This document shows, piece after piece, positions 1 to 11,302 of a stretch of 64,000 bases of DNA; within the stretch, counting starts at the first letter, position 1, and each line of letters begins with the position of its first letter. The notes beneath the pieces were generated by a model. It searched no databases. It was not told the origin of the DNA and was given only the letters and a program-made list of their open reading frames with translations. A program made the translations under genes and the position numbers. The DNA is from Sesamum alatum (lineage: Eukaryota > Streptophyta > Magnoliopsida > Lamiales > Pedaliaceae), in NCBI GenBank assembly GCA_034509735.1, contig JACGWO010000004.1, positions 15,295,395-15,359,394 of the forward strand, read 5' to 3'.

Positions 1-553
1 AACCCACCACCGCAGTCGGAGGTGGAGCCTGAGAAACCTCGCCCACGTCCCTAGGCATTTATTGGACGAGGAGGAGGAGGATGACAGTGTGGACGAGGTA
101 GGGAGTACCACCAAGGGAGACGATGAAACCGGTTCTTCCCCTAAGGAGGAATGAGAGGAGCCGCCGGAGGCGGAGGATGTAGAGGGGGAGGAGGAAGATC
201 GGGAGGCATGTCCCCTTCCTCCGGAGAGGGCCTCCTTCTTCAGGGCCTCCGACGCCGCCCGACCGAAGGAGGATTATGGAACCCCCATGGCTATACTATT
301 TATGTTGCCACCCGATCGAAGGAGGATTATGGAACCCTCCCCCTGGCTGCTTGTGTTTTTATTGGGCCCAGTTGAGGGCTGGCCTTAGGTTTCCCCTCCT
401 TGCCTTTATCAAGACGTCGCCAAGTTGTTTAGGGTTCCTTTTAACCAGTTAACTCCCAACTCCTTCCGCCTTCTTGCTAGTTTTGCCATGATTTTCAAGT
501 ACCATAGTTGGCCTGCCTCTAGTTAGCATTTTTTCCTTTGCTTTTAATTAAGA
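1..553. other. Left-edge flank of gypsy remnant, no gene
   Basis: GC-rich at first (GAGGAGG-rich), with a short duplicated phrase (CGACCGAAGGAGGATTATGGAACCC occurs twice around 260-340), then T-rich sequence. No convincing coding frame is visible. It is probably part of the 3' non-coding zone of the Tat-type gypsy element to its right, whose 3' LTR would lie beyond the left edge. That placement is an inference from the order of parts. Confidence 0.4.
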
Positions 554-2446
554 AAATTTGAGCCTAGTATCTTTCACTTCTACCCCCAGAGGGGGGTTGA
601 CTTCCTGCCTGCCCCGAGTGCCCCTAAATCTTGGAGGGGCAACTTCTTTTTTGTGCCCCCCTCACTTTCTTGGACCTTCCCTTATGAATGGATCATCGAT
701 CTCCCCCCTGTTGATCCAGTGGCTGGGAAGGACAAGCTACCAGCCCTTGCCACCTTTTTGGAGGAGTTGAATGAGGACCCCTATGATGTCAGTGGTCTCA
801 TAGAGGAGGGGCTCCTCTGGGTTTGGGTTGAGCCCCAAGGAGGTCCCCTAGAGGAGCCTCTGGGTATCCTTCATTTTTTCTTTATTCTTTGAGTGTCTTC
901 TTGCTTTATTGCATGTTTTCTGATGTTATACTCCTTCTTCTACGCAGATAAAGTCATGTTCGACAAGCTGCTCAGGGAAACCTCCCATGGGAGTCCAGTG
1001 GGGACGCCCTCCGCTACGCGCACTCCCCAGGGGACCCCGGCTCCAGGCGATGGAAAAGGGAAGCGAGCTGCCACCCCCTCCCATGGTGGATCTTCCAAAC
1101 GGGTGAAGGGGGTTCCTTGCGGGTGTCTACCCGATCGACCACGGCTCCCCCACCCCCGCCTCCTCCTTCTGGGGGTTCCTCCCCCCGCCGCCAGCATTTT
1201 GTTCCATACTGGGGGGTGTGTGCCCACCAGTCCCTGTTACAAGAGAGGGAAGGAGAGTCCGAGTTGGCTACCGGGTTCTTGCGGGGGCTGATCTTTCCGG
1301 TGGACCGTTGTTCGCTAGGCTCCCTTCCTAGAGAGGAGCTGGTTGGGGCCTTCGCCTCCAGATGGCCAAGGTATGATATTTTAGCCTGGGGTTAGCTTTT
1401 TGCTTTCGCATCTTGGCAAAACTTTGAACTTAGATGTTTTTTTCTTGTAGGTGGCTTCCATGGTGGGGGAGCTTTTGAGCCGACCCTTGGGGACCCTCCC
1501 TCCTCCTACTGACCTCTAGCGAAAGCGGCTAGAGGATCGTGTGGAGCGGCTGGCCTCTGATCTGGCCGAGCTGAAGGAGGACAAGAAGGAGGTTATGGAG
1601 AAGTACTAGCAGGCGGAGAAGGAAAGAAAGAAACTACAGTAGGACTTCTTGGCTTTATCCCAAGATCAATCGGAGGCCCTTCGGCAGGCGACCGACAAGG
1701 CTCGCTTGGAATTTTCCTCACACAAATGAGAGCAAATAGTTCTTGGAGTCGTACTGGGACAGCCGCCTCCTAGACTATAAGCAGTCCGAGGAATTCTAAG
1801 GAGAGGTGGCCAAGATTGCGGGGCCATTCTTGAAGTATGGCTTTACTGCGTGTCAAGAACTGTTTGCGGCCCAAAGCTATCCTCCGGAGGGGCAGACCTC
1901 TCCTTCTTGGACTATGACAGAGTTGTGAAGAGGGCCCCAAACCCCTTTGCTCCTCCTCCCCCCATGATTAAGTCTTCTTTCCCTTGATCAAGTAACAAGC
2001 TTGCCCATTTTTCTTCTGTTTTGTCTGGAATCCTTGGGCTTTTGAATGACATAGTCGGGAAATTCTTTTCAGAGGATGAGCTGGATCATGTGCTGGAGAA
2101 GGGGATGGAGGAGATCCGGGCCCCGGAAGGAGAGGATGTGGAGACCTTGGTCCCCGAGCCTTCTGCAACTGGCCTAGCCCCCTTGGCTGAGCCTGCTGAT
2201 GTGGTTCTCCCCTCCCCTGAGCCGGAAGTCCTGGAGGAGCCTGAGAAGACCCCGTGTGTGGGGAAGAATGTTTGGTTGTACCCCTCCCCCAACCTTTCTG
2301 TTATGCTAGTCCCCCTGACGCAGGGGGATGAAACAATTTTTACATTTCTGTTGTTGTTTTTGTTTTCTCTTTTTCGAATGCTGCTACTGCCTTCCCCCGT
2401 CCCCCCCCCCCCCCCAAATTGGTTTGGCTTGGGGATTTCAATATGA
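554..2446 (+). pseudogene. Spliced antisense ORF of a Tat-type gypsy element (degenerate)
   Basis: Three exon-like blocks can be read on the strand opposite to the neighbouring gypsy pol. Exon 1 is about 554-863 (FHFYPQRGVDFLPAP..., then FPYEWIIDLPPVDPV) and ends at a GTATCC donor. Exon 2 is 948-1370 after a TACGCAG acceptor and continues in phase (DKVMFDKLLRE). Exon 3 starts at 1451 after TTCTTGTAG; it is rich in Glu, Lys and Leu with coiled-coil character but carries in-frame stops near 1519, 1608 and 1640. A later open stretch (2021-2446) is acidic and Pro/Glu rich. Tat-lineage Ty3/gypsy elements are known to carry extra ORFs, some antisense, between integrase and the 3' LTR, and this position matches. 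The product resembles the family of plant transposon-associated proteins of unknown function. The stops make it a pseudogene here. Confidence 0.5.
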
Positions 2447-2734
2447 TGCACCTTTTCTTGCATTCTGCTGGCCTGTCTTTGTGGATTTTTTGATAATTGT
2501 GGGTTAGCCGCCCTATGTATGCTTTTTGGTGACTCCTGAAGATGAGGTATGATGATTCTTGTTTGATGAATTAGGTGATAGGTAGGAAATGAGCCTTGTT
2601 TGCCCCCAACAGTTTGTGAATTTCAGGCATGCTTTTACTTTAGTGTCTGTGATACAACAGGATTCGTTAGGATTGCATACAGGGTATTATGACTTGCTTG
2701 AGTGCCTACAAGGAAGTAGGGCTTGTTTAACAGC

Positions 2735-3025
2735 CGGCCTGCTGCATGGCAGGGCTTGTGAGGTAGACTGCCTGCAAAGTGGCAGGGCTTGCGAGGTAGA
2801 CTGCCTGCACAATGGCAGGGCTTGTGAGGTAGACTGCCTGCGAAGTGGCCGGGCTTGCGAGGTGGACTACCTGCAAGGTGGTAGAGCTTGTTGAATAGAC
2901 GGCCTGCAAGGTGGCAGTGCTTGTTGAATAGACGGCCTGTAAAGTGGCAGGAACTCATGAGGTAAACTTCCTGCAAAGTGGCAGGGCTTGTGGAGTAGAC
3001 GGCCTGCAAGGTGGTAGGGTTTGGC
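2735..3025. repeat. 33-bp minisatellite, about nine copies
   Basis: A tandem array of a 33-bp unit (core GGCAGGGCTTGTGAGGTAGAC followed by TGCCTGCAAAGT) with unit-to-unit substitutions. Because 33 is a multiple of three, long open frames run through it on both strands. They read as repeated peptides such as SGRACEVDCLQ on + and KPCHFAGSLP on -, and are unlikely to be genes. It sits between the gypsy integrase (-) and the antisense ORF (+), where Tat-lineage elements often carry tandem arrays. Confidence 0.85.
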
Positions 3026-3179
3026 CGGTTACTGAAAGGGCTTCTGCCTTAGAAGGGATGTGTGGACATCCTTATGTGAGGATTCTCGTCTTAGAAGGCC
3101 AAGTTAGCCTTCTGTTCGGGAGGGCATGAGATGCCCTTCGCAAGAGTAGGTCCCCTTGGAGTGACTTCGGCAAAGAATC

Positions 3180-3965
3180 TTTTGAGATTGAGAACATTCC
3201 AGGGGCGAGGAAGCAAGTGTTCGTTCCCATCCTCTAATTCATATGCTCTATTTGCCAAAATGCCCCTAACTTTGTAGGGTCCTTCCCAAGTGGGGTCTAG
3301 CTTACCACTGGCTTTGATGCTTCCACTTTTCGAAGTACCAAGTCACCGACTTGGAATCCCCGGGCTTGACCCATTTGTTGTAGGCATTGATCATTATGCT
3401 TTTATATCTTTGCATTCGGAGGAAGGCTTTTTCCCTGAGTTCCTCAATGAGGTCGAGATTCTCACTAAGTAAGTTGTTATTGTGTTCTTTTGAATAATAC
3501 ATTATTCGGAGAGGGCACACCCACCTCGGCTGGTATTACAACATTTGTCCCGTAAACTAGGGAATAGGGGCTTTAACCCGTGGAATTCCTGGGAGTAGTT
3601 CGATGAGCCCATAGGACACTAGTGAGCTCTTCGGCCCAATTGTCCGCGGCTCCATCGAGCCTTTTCTTGATACCTTGCAGGAAGGTGCGGTTGGTGACCT
3701 CCACTTGGCCATTAGCTTGAGAGTGAGCCACAGAGGTGAATCTTTAGTTGATTCTTAACCCATTGCACCAATTTCGTATTTTGTTTCCTTGAAATTATCA
3801 TCCATTGTCCGAAATGATCTCATGGGGGAGCCCGAAACGACATATCATGTTTTTTCATAGGAACTTCATGACTTCTCCCTCCGTTATGCGGGAGAGAGGC
3901 TCAGCCTTCACCTATTTCGTGAAGTAGTCTATAGCTACTAACAGGTTTTTTCGTTGACTGGGGGC
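3180..3965 (-). pseudogene. Ty3/gypsy integrase, degenerate
   Basis: Read leftwards from about 3965, the - strand gives the integrase core of a plant Ty3/gypsy element. The first catalytic Asp is in NLLVAIDYFTK, the second in EIISDNG (followed by stops), and the catalytic Glu in SQANGQVEVTNRTFLQG. The C-terminal part follows around 3180-3350 (KLDPTWEGPYKV, then HLLPRPWNVLNLKRF). Frameshifts and stops break the frame at about 3580 and 3800. The N-terminal zinc-binding part is absent. The motif set fits the Tat/Athila type. Confidence 0.8.
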
Positions 3966-4300
3966 CATAGGGAATGACCACTACTAGGAACTTGATTAAG
4001 CATGTCCGCCTTAGTGACCCCTGCCCCAGGGACAGGGGGAGGGCAATCGCTCCTCTAGGGCGTACTACTTCTCCCGCAAACCCGTACAGCGAGGTGTCCA
4101 CCTTCTCTATTGGGGCTCCACCTAACTGCATCGAATCATAGGCTTCCCCATATATGATATCTGCTGACCTCCCTGAGTCTATAAAGAATCTATTGACTTC
4201 GTACTTAGCCACGGTGGCCGTGATTACTAGAGCATCGTTATGGGGGAGAATAACTCCTACTCCTTCGGTCGATCCGAATTAAATGATGGGCGTACCCATC
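3966..4300 (-). pseudogene. Ty3/gypsy aspartic protease fragment
   Basis: The - strand reads VGVILPHNDALVITATVAKY and then an aspartic protease segment in which the active-site motif is FFIDSGRSADIIYG, followed by the flap-like LYGFAGEV and LPLSLG. This is the pepsin-like retroviral protease fold of Tat-type gypsy pol. At about 3960-3970 the frame passes straight into integrase sequence, so the end of the protease, reverse transcriptase, RNase H and the start of integrase are missing. A stop precedes VGVI (about 4280), and the gag side is cut by copia element A at 4393. Confidence 0.75.
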
Positions 4301-4393
4301 CCTATGCTATCATAGGTATGACTCCCTTCCAAGGAGGAAGGGCGTCTTCTGACGGTCCCACGGGAGCTTGTTTACTGGCGATCCTGGGACTCC
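4301..4393 (-). pseudogene. Gag-protease linker of the gypsy remnant
   Basis: A short - strand stretch with a VIPMIA-like motif in the place where plant gypsy polyproteins have the conserved linker between gag and protease. It is cut at 4393 by the end of the copia A LTR. Assignment is by position and weak similarity. Confidence 0.35.
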
Positions 4394-6242
4394 TGAAGGA
4401 AAGCAGATCGGCTTGGGAATGCGGCGGAAGCGCGGTGGAGATAAAAACATGCAGAATAAAACAATTTAAATCGTGTTCAAGGGGTGTTCCCTTGAACGTT
4501 CCCAGGCTATTGGTGTATAAACGCGGAATATAAACATATAAAATAAACAAGCGTTCGAGGCTATGGAATAAAGAAGAAATCAAGAGCACAAATGTAAGTC
4601 GGAATACCTTTTTCAATTTTGTATTTCGATCAACTACACGCGTTGATTCCTCCCGACGTTCATTAACGCGAGGTCCCAACGTAGAGACCTTTTAACGTAG
4701 TCCACACCACACCGGTAGAGATCTCGTTTTTCTTGCTAGAGAGAAAAACGGATCTAGAGGATTGATTGGAATTGATTTGTCTCTTTCCAAAAGAGACAAG
4801 TCAACTTGTCATCAAAGGCCTTCATAGCCAATTTTAGTACTTCCAAAAGAAGTAATTTTTGGCCATCCCATTTAGAAGAAGTCAAACTTCTTCTAATTCC
4901 AAAAGTGGAATTAACACCTCTCTTGGCCAAGATTTAATGGACAGGATTTTATTGTAATCCAATTATAATAAGCCCAAGAATCAAATCCTATTAAATTCAT
5001 GGTCCAATTAAATAATTCCCATTGATCTTTTAATCCAATTAAAAGATCAAAGCTTCGATTCTCTACTTAATCGATAAATCCAATTTACCGATAAAACGAG
5101 GGCCCGGTATAATATCTACCCGTCCATCCAATGAAAAATCCCACAAGTAATCCAATTACTTATCATTATCTGAAATTGACTCCAAGTTAATTTCCTTCAC
5201 CTCCTCGGTGATTTGTGTGTGAATCTTTAGGTTCACCCTCAGCTAGACCTGGGCTCGTGTCTAATAGGAGCCCGTCACCAAAGGTGGCTATCTAGCAACG
5301 GTCCATGGCACTAGAGACTAGGTGAATGTTGGCGTGAACATTTAGGGCCCGATTCCATACGGGTACGGTCCTGCTGTCGACTGTCTCTCGGACTTAATCT
5401 AGGGTATGGAATTGGGCGTCGGTTCCCATCCGTGACTAGGCAACTATGCTTCATACCCGAGATGCACTTACTCTATCGATCGATGTAGAAAATCCTTTCC
5501 TACTCAATCAATTGCTATGGCTATAGACTTTCAGAGTCTAAACCATCTCAGAGTGTATAGGAGACATCACCGTCATGTACTGACGGGGGACAGATCCTAT
5601 CTTGGAGTCCACCGACCTTACTACATACTCCAACTGCACTGGACAAGGCTTATAATGACCATCTTATAGAATTATCTACTCTCGCCAGATCCAAGATACA
5701 GTCTTCGTATCTACGTGACTACCATGATTCCTCAAGTTTGAGGACTAATCCCGTACTACCGGAAATGGAAATTTTAGTCATACCGACCAAGCCTCCAAGG
5801 CTTTCATATGACGATTCCCGCGAATCAGTTCAGTCAGTCGACCACCTCGTCAACTAACCCACTAAAATTACATAGACGACCTTCGTCTGTCGTCGATGAA
5901 ACTCAGCACTCACCCAGTGAATGCAATACTTAGTGCAAGTATCAATAGGACACTCGATGCCTAGTCTCGAGGTCCTCGACTTGGAACGTTTCAGACCAAC
6001 CCTCAGAAGTTGGTTTCATAGCCGCCATCCAATGAGCAACCCAACTACATGGGTTATCCAATTGGTCTGTGGGAATTTGTTGTGATATTGAAACGCCATT
6101 CAATATTAGTAATAAGCGCAACAAACACAATGCCAGTGATGAATACTTACTCTATTCATCAAGATAATATTGTATTAATAATAATTGACGAATAGTTCCC
6201 AAAACCGCCAATCCAATTGGCTTTCTGGTCACCTCTTCTAAC
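4394..6242 (-). repeat. Copia A 3' LTR (1849 bp, internally deleted)
   Basis: Aligned by eye with the partner LTR, it lacks about 330 bp corresponding to roughly 11655-11990. The junction is near 4760, where CTAGAGGAT passes directly to TGATTGGAATTG. The missing piece holds the AT-rich TATA-like promoter tract. Elsewhere the two LTRs differ by many substitutions, indicating an old insertion. Confidence 0.9.
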
Positions 6243-6256
6243 AATCTCCCACTTGA
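6243..6256 (-). other. Polypurine tract of copia A
   Basis: Reads GTCAAGTGGGAGAT on the - strand, immediately upstream of the LTR start TGTTAGAAGAGG. It is the expected plus-strand priming site of a copia element. Confidence 0.85.
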
Positions 6257-8700
6257 CCTCAAAGCCAATTACCCATGTCTCTCAGAACCTTCTGAGAATG
6301 AGTAATCTGCATACTAGCTCAGTCTCGCAGGTCTACTTTATTTTCCGGCCGAGGTAATACGGTCCAACCGTATCTCGCCTCTTCCTACCATCGCTACCTA
6401 CTAATGGTAGCTATCTAAGAATTTTCCATGGATCTTGTGATGAGATCTTGGGCCCAAAAGACTTTAGCCATAGCCAAGTTGTCAACCTCCAAGGCAATTA
6501 CTAGCTGAGCTGTGCCAGGCACCACATGCATCCAATGGTGCTATTTTTATCCAAACTACTTTCCAGAAACAACTTCCAAAGTTTGCATATATTCGACTTT
6601 CATGATGAAACATCTGGTATCCTGCTTGGAACCTTTCCAAGCTACCACACTCACCATTAAGTCCGAACATACACAGGTATTGAGACTAAATATTATTCAC
6701 ATGATTCTAGAAGCTTGTATCACTATAGGCTTCCAGAATCAACTCTCCATAAACCGTGCATCAAGAACACTTCTCTAATCCTTATTCAGGTCTTAAATAC
6801 TGCTCTCAACTGCTATCTATTGCCTCGTCGGTACACACTCGATATCCATTGTTATATACGATGCATAAACAACATCAGGCCCTGTGCACCGAACAACATA
6901 CCCATGCTACGTACGGCAAAGACGTAGGGGATGTTAAACATCTAAGCTTCCTCATTAGTCAATCGTGACTAAGTTTTGGATTGCTTGGCCTTATGAATGG
7001 GAATCCAATTCCCTTCATGGAGAATTACGTGAACAATGCTCGTGTTTCTAGTGTTTCCTAACATCTTATGATCATTCCAAACGAATAAGACATTACACAC
7101 TTAACACTCAGAATACAACCACACTCCCACTGACCGTTATCCTCGTTATTAACGGAGTCATACATCGTATGGGTTCATCAAAACAAATATTCCAATTACA
7201 TAAAATTTCAAACCTAGTTTGAATTTAAAGATAGATCCCACGGCTCCAAGCCATTGATCCAATCTCGATGTCCAACATCGCTTTTCCATATGTCCTTTGG
7301 ATCATACTCCAATTGACCGATCGGACTCAGAAACCTGTACCCATCAGGTATCTAAGGTATTCTGGTCATCCCTAGGAGGACTGGAATATAGTCAGTGGGA
7401 AATAGCCTGATGTTTGCATTATTTTGCACTAGACCTGCACAAACCAGACACCGATTCTAGTCTGTCTTCCTACTAGTCCCTTGACGTATGCAGGATCATT
7501 CCACATATTCAAGAACTTTGTAGGATACAGGCTTTCCAAACCATATCCAATATGTTAACTAGATCATGACTTTAGGAATGTGCCATGTTTCTCAACCTAG
7601 CAAATTTCAAGTCCATGTCTAGATCGGCTAAGGTAACTTCATTGAAATACCGAGCGAACCAAGTCCAATAGGGTTTGTTTTCTCCCTTATCAGAGACTAT
7701 TCAACCATGGCCGCTTCAAGAAGAATTTCACTAATTGAGAATTCCATTCTCATTCGGATATTCGAGAACTTCTACTGAATGTGCGTCCTATAGATCTAAT
7801 CAAAAGGTAACCAATTTGATTCACCACTCTAAGTCTAATAGCCCAAACCTACCAAAGGTTCTTAGACTTGTGAATCCTCTTTCTAGTCTTGTGTATTCAG
7901 CAACCTTACAGATATCCTTTTTGGATCCAATCAATAGGGTATTGGCACTCCCACTAAATACACACCCTCTCGATCTACTCAAAAAGTGACCAGTTTGGTT
8001 CACCACTACAAGTCTAATTCCCCGGACCTACCAAAGGTTCTTAGACTTGTGAACCCTCTTCTGGTCTTGTGTATTCAGTAATACATAGAAATTCTTTTGG
8101 ATCCAATCCAATAGACTATCAGCAAGCCCATTTTGTCTAACAAAATGGCTCTTTAGTCCTTTCCTTCTCACAGAAGATTTGGAAGCTAGCAGATCTAAAT
8201 CATCTATTGCTAGACTCTTTAGATCTTTCAACTTCCTCATCCTTAACTAAAGGAAACCGATCTTGCCATAGATGCCAAATCCGTAAGTTCATCTTGATTT
8301 TATCCATTTAAGTCATTTGTTTTGAGTACTCATAATCTAATTATGGGACAGTGTCAAGTGTTTATGTACCAAACCTAGCAGACAAGAATTGTCATTCTTT
8401 ATCAAATAAAAGTAATTTTATTTATCAAATTATTGTATCCAAAATTGTCCAACAATAAATGGAACATATTTTATCATGCTAGGTTACATAATTCCCATAA
8501 ACATAATCTTAACATGATCACTACTAACCCTAAGTAGTCCTTAGTCTTTGCAGTAGTAATTTTGTCATTGCTAGACCTTAGCTTAGCTTTCTATTCCTTA
8601 CCATCACCTGTGAACCATTCACGGGTTATGAATGAGTGATATCCAATACCAAAGAATAGAACAGTGATCATGTTGATACTCAATTTAAATGTCACCTTCA
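6257..8700 (-). pseudogene. Copia A pol remnant (protease to RNase H)
   Basis: A heavily mutated - strand copy of the pol frame. Recognisable pieces are the region after the protease near 8380-8500 (NYFYLIKN) and a pre-integrase piece at 8240-8028 (MRKLKDLKSLAIDDLDLL, then KSHFVRQNGLADSLLDWI), matching the same segment of copia element 2. The remaining 1.8 kb is too short for complete integrase, RT and RNase H and contains no intact motif, so several deletions must have occurred. An internal tandem duplication lies at 7794-8140. Confidence 0.7.
7794..8140. repeat. About 179-bp tandem duplication inside copia A
   Basis: The phrase CCTACCAAAGGTTCTTAGAC occurs at about 7849 and again 179 bp later. 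Flanking blocks (CACCACT..AAGTCTAAT, GTCTTGTGTATTCAG, GGATCCAATC) repeat in the same order. Two copies, roughly 80 percent alike by eye. Confidence 0.8.
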
Positions 8701-9548
8701 TTGGAGAGGGGCTTTAGGAAACTGCCTCTTCCAATGTCCCTTTTCTCGCAGTTAATGCAAACATCATTCGGAACCTCTGACTGTTGAACCCTTTTCCTCT
8801 TTCCTTTACCCCCGCCCAGCGGTGTAATAGGAGCACTCAAAGTGCTGGCAGCGGCTGATGTTGTTTGAGCCTTCCTCCTCTTCCTGCATCCGGCACCCTT
8901 GCCTTTCGCTTCAGAGGTCGAAGCCTCCTCACTACTACCGTCGGCGCAGATTTTTTAATCGTTCCCTCATACTGGACCAACATTTTTATCAACTCATGAA
9001 GGTCTTTCTCAAGCCCATTTATGTTGTAGTTGACTATAAATGTGTTGAGTGAGGGGAGAAGAGACTGAAGGATCACGTCGATGTACATCACTCTTTCGAG
9101 ATCAGCTTGGAGGTCTTTGAGCTTTTTCCACAAGGAATAGCATCATCACTCCATGCTCTTGTACCGACGATCCTTCTATCGTCTTCGCTCCGAAGAATGC
9201 CTTCGTTGCAGCATTCTAACATGCCGATTTGGGACTGCATAAACTTGCTGCAATCGAAGCATTATCGAGCCAACATCCTCCAACCTATCATACTGCTTCT
9301 GGATCATATTATCCATGGATGCCAGTATGATGTTGTGGACCTTCCAGTTGTCATCAAGCCTCTACTTGAACTTCAAACGTTCTTTGGGCGATGACCCTTT
9401 CGGCAAGGTCTGAGGAAAAACCTTATCCAGAATATAAGTCTGGTTCTTTGAAATCTAAGACCATCTTAAGATTTCACAGCCAGGAGTGGTATTACGTTCC
9501 ATTAGACTTATTAGTCTCAAGTATAAGGGTTAGTGGTTTCTTAGACAT
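8700..9548 (-). pseudogene. Copia A gag remnant (UBN2-type)
   Basis: Starts at an ATG on the - strand at 9548 (MSKKPLTLILETNK), the same start as the Gag proteins of copia 1 and 2. It continues with frameshifts to a clear UBN2 segment at 9133-8837 (YIDVILQSLLPSLNTFIVNY, then LHELIKMLVQYEGT). The zinc-knuckle region near 8740 is ruined. Gag forms the particle and binds element RNA in functional relatives; this copy cannot. Confidence 0.85.
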
Positions 9549-11288
9549 CAACAGTTAAATAGAAAAACATTCAGTAGATTATAACAATATTATGTTCAAG
9601 TTAAGAATTGGTCCTTTAGTCATTAACCCCTCACGCTATTTCTGCGAAAGCCCATCACTCTCAAATAAGGTTTCGGGAAACCATTTTCTAGTGGGCTTGG
9701 GATCCACAAGCGCAATTCTCCATGCCTTGCTTTTACGATTTACATGGGAGGTATCCAATACCATTATCATCTGATGAGATTCCCAAGATATTCTGCCTCA
9801 CCTCTTCACATGATTTCCAGGACTCCAAGCGAATCATGCTACTCGGTGTTAGGCCTGACCCATCAACCAAATCATACCTCAATTGTCGCCCTTCCACGAC
9901 TCGTGAGACAGGGAAACAGTGAGCGTACTCTTTGTTAACAATAATGGTGCAACTTTCCTTTATTCCGAATGTGCCACGACTCGTGAGACCACACTTGGGT
10001 AGCGGTAGCTTCCTCACGATATTGCTATGGATGGAAGGCTTGCATAGATCAAAACCATTTTGATCCAAGTCCATCATGGGCCTAATATTTCAACTTGGTC
10101 CAACCAAATGAGAGTTCGAAATTATTGACCGAGACCTCATCACATTAATATTTTGCATGCATAAATATCCAAAATTACGAAGCATTTAAATAAACGCATC
10201 GCATGCAAGTAAATCAAGCATACCCTTGTTGGATGATCACGAGCCCAACCTATGCGACCCACTGAGCCCGCAATGAGTCTATAGTTTATCTAGGATGGTC
10301 CTACACTATTACAACCAATGTCATGCCTATGGGCCTTGTACTCTATTTGTTTCGCCTTGATGTCTCACCTTAGGCCTCCATCCAACGTAAACCTCCTTTT
10401 TCATTATACATAAAATTAAAACCTCCCCAAAAAATTTCTAACTACTCTCATTACAAGAGAAATGGAATACATGGGAAATAAAAGGAAAAAACACAAGCCT
10501 TAACATCATGAGGAGAAAGTGGGAGATAATAGTCCCAAAATAAAAGGCACGCAGGCCCCACCCAAAAGGAATATAAAACCATACACAGGTCAATGGGCTT
10601 CGTGGTCATCACTTTGTTAATCCAATTAACAAAACATAACATATATATAACCAATATAATCATGCTCCAAATAATACAAATCATGTATTAAATCAATGAT
10701 ATCCAATATTCCATAACATAATTAAATGCAGAAAAGTACATGTAAAAAATGCAATTAAAAGTGGATATTAGAAACCTCATACAACCCATGTACATTTTTT
10801 TTTTTGGAAACTATTTCCAAAAATAATCTTAGGCTATTTAATTTTAGGAAAAATCATTCTCAACTAAAATTAAATTAGCCATAAATTAAATATTTCAGAA
10901 AAAAAAAATATTGCAGAATACTAGAAAAATCAATTTTTTCGGAAAAAACGGCGAAAAAACGGCCCAGCCATTTAGCCATGCGTGCGGGCACCCTCCCTGC
11001 GCGTGGCATCAGGCAGCCTGCTGCCGACTGGCAGCGGCTGCTGCTGCTGTAATTTTTTTTTTTTATTCTGCACATAAAAACTGAAATGAATACCCAGATT
11101 TCAGAAAATCCAATTTTCTAAAATCACCCAAATATCCATGATTAATCAACATAATTAAACATGCAAATTTCAATAAATAATTATGAAAATTAAAAGCAAT
11201 AAACACATGCTTTTAAATTCGATCTAAACATGTTGAACATACTTGCACACATAAAACATGTAATCCATAGCCACATACACCGATCCGG
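9549..11288 (-). other. Copia A untranslated leader
   Basis: About 1.7 kb of non-coding sequence between PBS and gag. It contains two copies of CACGAGTCGTG (element sense; at 9974-9990 and 9894-9909) and a small GC-rich patch at 10950-11045 next to poly-T. Both features recur in the leaders of copia 1 and/or copia 2. Confidence 0.7.
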
Positions 11289-11300
11289 GCTCTGATACCA
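11289..11300 (-). other. Primer binding site of copia A (tRNA-iMet)
   Basis: The - strand reads TGGTATCAGAGC, the standard plant complement of the initiator-Met tRNA 3' end, two bases from the LTR edge. Confidence 0.93.
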
Positions 11301-11302
11301 CT

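Noticed and set aside
2589..3009. Open frames with Cys-containing repeats (both strands)
   Set aside because: Generated by the 33-bp minisatellite; no start context, no known domain.
2735..3025. Regular repeats reminiscent of a CRISPR array
   Set aside because: Units are contiguous with no spacers, and the window is eukaryotic.
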